Source of the DNA: Osedax symbiont Rs1
GTDB taxonomy: Bacteria; Pseudomonadota; Gammaproteobacteria; Pseudomonadales; Balneatricaceae
DNA: 44,274 bases
Direction of reading: 5' to 3'
Assembly (NCBI GenBank): GCA_000416275.1
Contig: ASZJ01000174.1
Coordinates: 1 to 44,274, forward strand
A program made the position numbers and the translations under genes. The first letter of the stretch is position 1, and each line of letters starts with the position of its first letter. Positions 42,528 to 44,274 of the stretch are shown in pieces. The notes under the pieces were generated by a model that did not search any database, was not told where the DNA came from, and saw nothing but the letters and a program-made list of their open reading frames with translations.

Positions 42528-42608
42528 TTTAACCTCTTCATTGGTTAGTTGCCCGTATCAGTACAGACGCAGTAAGGTGAATAATTACTGCTATTACAAA
42601 TTAAATTT

Positions 42609-42626
42609 GTGACAAAATTGTTACAG
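42609..42626 (-). promoter_or_regulatory. Pho box upstream of phoB
   Basis: On the minus strand: CTGTAAC-AATT-TTGTCAC, two 7-mers spaced 11 bp start to start, against the consensus CTGTCAT-N4-CTGTCAT (five of seven bases each). TAATAG follows about 11-12 bp later as a candidate -10. Fits PhoB autoactivation. Confidence 0.6.
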
Positions 42627-42683
42627 GATCAAATGTTTAGTGATGAGTGTGCAATTTTTTTGCCTATCGGCAACCGATTGATA

Positions 42684-43544
42684 TTACAAATAATCCAGCA
42701 CAATACCGATAAAGACCACTAAGCCCGCGTAGTGATTATTTAAAAAAGCTTTAAAACAAGCGTCTCTGTGGCGATCTTTGGTTAAATATTGCTGGTAGGC
42801 AAAAAAGCCACACATGGCGATTAGACTCGCATAATAGTAGCCACCTAAGTGCGCTATAAAACCGACCAAAATAAGTAGAAAAACACTGCAGACTTGCAGT
42901 AAGGCGTTGATTAAATTGTCATTTTTTCCGAATAGAATCGCCGTTGATTTAACCCCTATCTGCAAATCATCATCCCTATCAACCATGGCGTACATGGTAT
43001 CGTAGGCGACTGTCCAAGCAATTTTCGCAAAGTATAACAACCAAGCCAACAGCGGCAGCTGCTCGTTGGTGGCGGTAAAAGCCATGGGAATGCCAAAGCC
43101 GAAAGCCGCCCCCAACACTAGCTGTGGGAAATGTGTGAACCTTTTCATAAAAGGGTAACAAAAAGCCAGTAATAGTGCGGCAAAAGAGAGGTAAACGGTC
43201 AGTGCGTTAGTCGTCAATAACACCAGCAAAAAAGCTGCCAGCATCAACACTACAAACAGCGCGATCGCCTCTTTTGTGGAAATCAAGCCCTGCGCTAACG
43301 GGCGCAGTGCGGTGCGTTTGACCTGACCATCAATTTTTCGATCGGCCACATCGTTGATCACGCATCCCGCAGAGCGTGTCAGAAACACCCCGAGGGTAAA
43401 CACTAAGATAAGTAGCGGATCAGGGTGTCCTGCACTAGCTATCCACAGCGCCCAAAGAGTCGGCCACAACAGTAGATAACTACCGATAGGCTTGTTGAAC
43501 CTAGTGAGGGCGGTGTAGATGTTTAAACGTTCAATTAAGGTCAT
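42684..43544 (-). CDS. ubiA: 4-hydroxybenzoate octaprenyltransferase UbiA
   Basis: 286 residues, about nine helices. The two aspartate-rich motifs that bind magnesium-diphosphate are NDVADRKID (64-72) and [13 protein letters not shown] (about 180-192). [19 protein letters not shown] matches the family start, and [10 protein letters not shown] follows the second motif. It adds the prenyl tail to 4-hydroxybenzoate at the inner membrane in ubiquinone synthesis. It is 7 bp downstream of ubiC, which makes its substrate, and 156 bp upstream of phoB. Confidence 0.95.
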   Translation of the reverse strand: MTLIERLNIYTALTRFNKPIGSYLLLWPTLWALWIASAGHPDPLLILVFTLGVFLTRSAGCVINDVADRKIDGQVKRTALRPLAQGLISTKEAIALFVVLMLAAFLLVLLTTNALTVYLSFAALLLAFCYPFMKRFTHFPQLVLGAAFGFGIPMAFTATNEQLPLLAWLLYFAKIAWTVAYDTMYAMVDRDDDLQIGVKSTAILFGKNDNLINALLQVCSVFLLILVGFIAHLGGYYYASLIAMCGFFAYQQYLTKDRHRDACFKAFLNNHYAGLVVFIGIVLDYL

Positions 43545-43551
43545 GCAAGCA

Positions 43552-44142
43552 TCACAAGTTAGTTTCAGGTAATAGCGGCGGCTGATAATCGAGGTCAGCT
43601 AATATCGGCATAAAGACTTCACAGACTAACAGTGGTTTACCCGAGAGATAAAAAAGAGAGCGGCGCGCCCAAACTTGCTCACCCGAATCTAAACGCAGGC
43701 GACTAATTTGCAGTTTGCCGCGCCGCATGCTCGGATCACTAAAGAGTACCGTGCCTAGCGAGCGATTGCCGAGCATCGATAGCTGCTTCTCTCTGCCAGT
43801 TAAAGTACTCGCGGGAATAACCGTTCTGGCAAATACATAGGTTTGATCATTACCTTTGAGTTTAACCTCGCGAATCAGAGCCACCTGGCGATGCTTAATG
43901 CCCAGCATGTTAGCTTCAGAGCGACAGGGGAATTGCCAGTCGGAGTGTTGTAGGTCAACTCTGAATTGATTGCCACTGGCAGCGATCAGGTGTTTGGTAA
44001 GCGAGCCCCTGTCACACAGCCAGCGCCGCCAAAGATGGGGTGCCTGTAAACTATTGGGGCGCTTAAAAGTGATCCAGCGAGTATCGAAATTAATCGCGGA
44101 CAACGCAGCTTTGATGGACAAGCCAATACTCCTGTGAATCAT
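43552..44142 (-). CDS. ubiC: Chorismate lyase UbiC
   Basis: 196 residues, slightly longer at the N-terminus than E. coli UbiC. The fold's conserved parts are [30 protein letters not shown] near the active site, [11 protein letters not shown], and [20 protein letters not shown]. The enzyme splits chorismate into 4-hydroxybenzoate and pyruvate in the cytosol, the first step to ubiquinone. It heads the minus-strand run ubiC-ubiA-phoB-phoR. The start at 44142 gives about 25 extra residues, and GGAG lies about 6 bp upstream, so it is kept. Confidence 0.92.
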   Translation of the reverse strand: MIHRSIGLSIKAALSAINFDTRWITFKRPNSLQAPHLWRRWLCDRGSLTKHLIAASGNQFRVDLQHSDWQFPCRSEANMLGIKHRQVALIREVKLKGNDQTYVFARTVIPASTLTGREKQLSMLGNRSLGTVLFSDPSMRRGKLQISRLRLDSGEQVWARRSLFYLSGKPLLVCEVFMPILADLDYQPPLLPETNL

Positions 44143-44274
44143 AGATTATACAGTTATTTAGTGCTGCTGACGCAGCTTTACAGCGGCGATATTAGCGGCT
44201 GTACTTGCGTACATAGTAGCGATTTTTCAGTGCTGAATACAGAACTCTTAAGTGAAATATCTTGTAAATTGAAT

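Noticed and set aside
1-44274. CRISPR arrays, tRNA, rRNA, prophage or complete IS
   Set aside because: No regular spaced repeats, cloverleaf sequences, rRNA motifs, phage structural genes or transposase genes were found on reading both strands.

Overview
The window reads as chromosomal DNA of a gammaproteobacterium with intermediate GC. The housekeeping genes support this: glmU-glmS, hexR, yjaG (DUF416), cysZ, tdk, ubiC-ubiA-phoB-phoR (a Pseudomonas-like order), an NhaD-type antiporter and two small PA3496-type proteins. The best guess is a marine or free-living member of the Pseudomonadales/Cellvibrionales side of the class. The placement is inferred from gene content and family knowledge, not from a tree.

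Layout. (1) 1-2.8 kb: a decayed family-4 glycosyltransferase, an orphan HisA-like barrel protein and a TrmB-type sugar-sensing regulator with a palindrome at its own start. (2) 2.9-6.3 kb: glmU and glmS (UDP-GlcNAc synthesis), closed by a clear rho-independent terminator. (3) 6.4-19 kb: a defence island directly downstream of glmS, which is the classical Tn7 target position. It holds a 130-bp imperfect palindrome, a one-domain HsdS, a DUF2188 protein, an unknown 76-residue protein, then hsdM-dinD-dinD(C-terminal module)-hsdS-hsdR-ygjP joined by 1-4 base overlaps, and finally a 791-residue primase-helicase of the TOTE conflict-system type. (4) 19.3-24.5 kb: DMT and TSUP membrane proteins, a PEP mutase/isocitrate lyase family enzyme, a ZIP metal transporter and a DUF1772 membrane protein, separated by MITE-like repeats. 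(5) 24.8-31.1 kb: a fragment of a duplicated ZIP gene, putA without its DNA-binding domain, a YjeH-like amino acid exporter and a divergent Lrp/AsnC regulator. (6) 31.5-36.8 kb: nhaD, a YiiX-like cysteine hydrolase, tdk, two small paralogues and hexR. (7) 37-44.3 kb: yjaG with two small membrane-anchored genes, cysZ, a periplasmic solute-binding protein, and phoR-phoB-ubiA-ubiC on the minus strand with a Pho box in front of phoB.

The main points for a second look are: the translationally coupled type I restriction operon carrying DinD plus a detached C-terminal DinD module and a metallopeptidase; its upstream half-HsdS/DUF2188/unknown module; the neighbouring TOTE-type primase-helicase; and at least four families of short dispersed repeats. 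One repeat family (R2) shows terminal inverted repeats and perfect 8-bp target duplications at both copies, so it is a genuine MITE-like mobile element. No CRISPR array, rRNA, tRNA, complete insertion sequence or prophage was found by eye.
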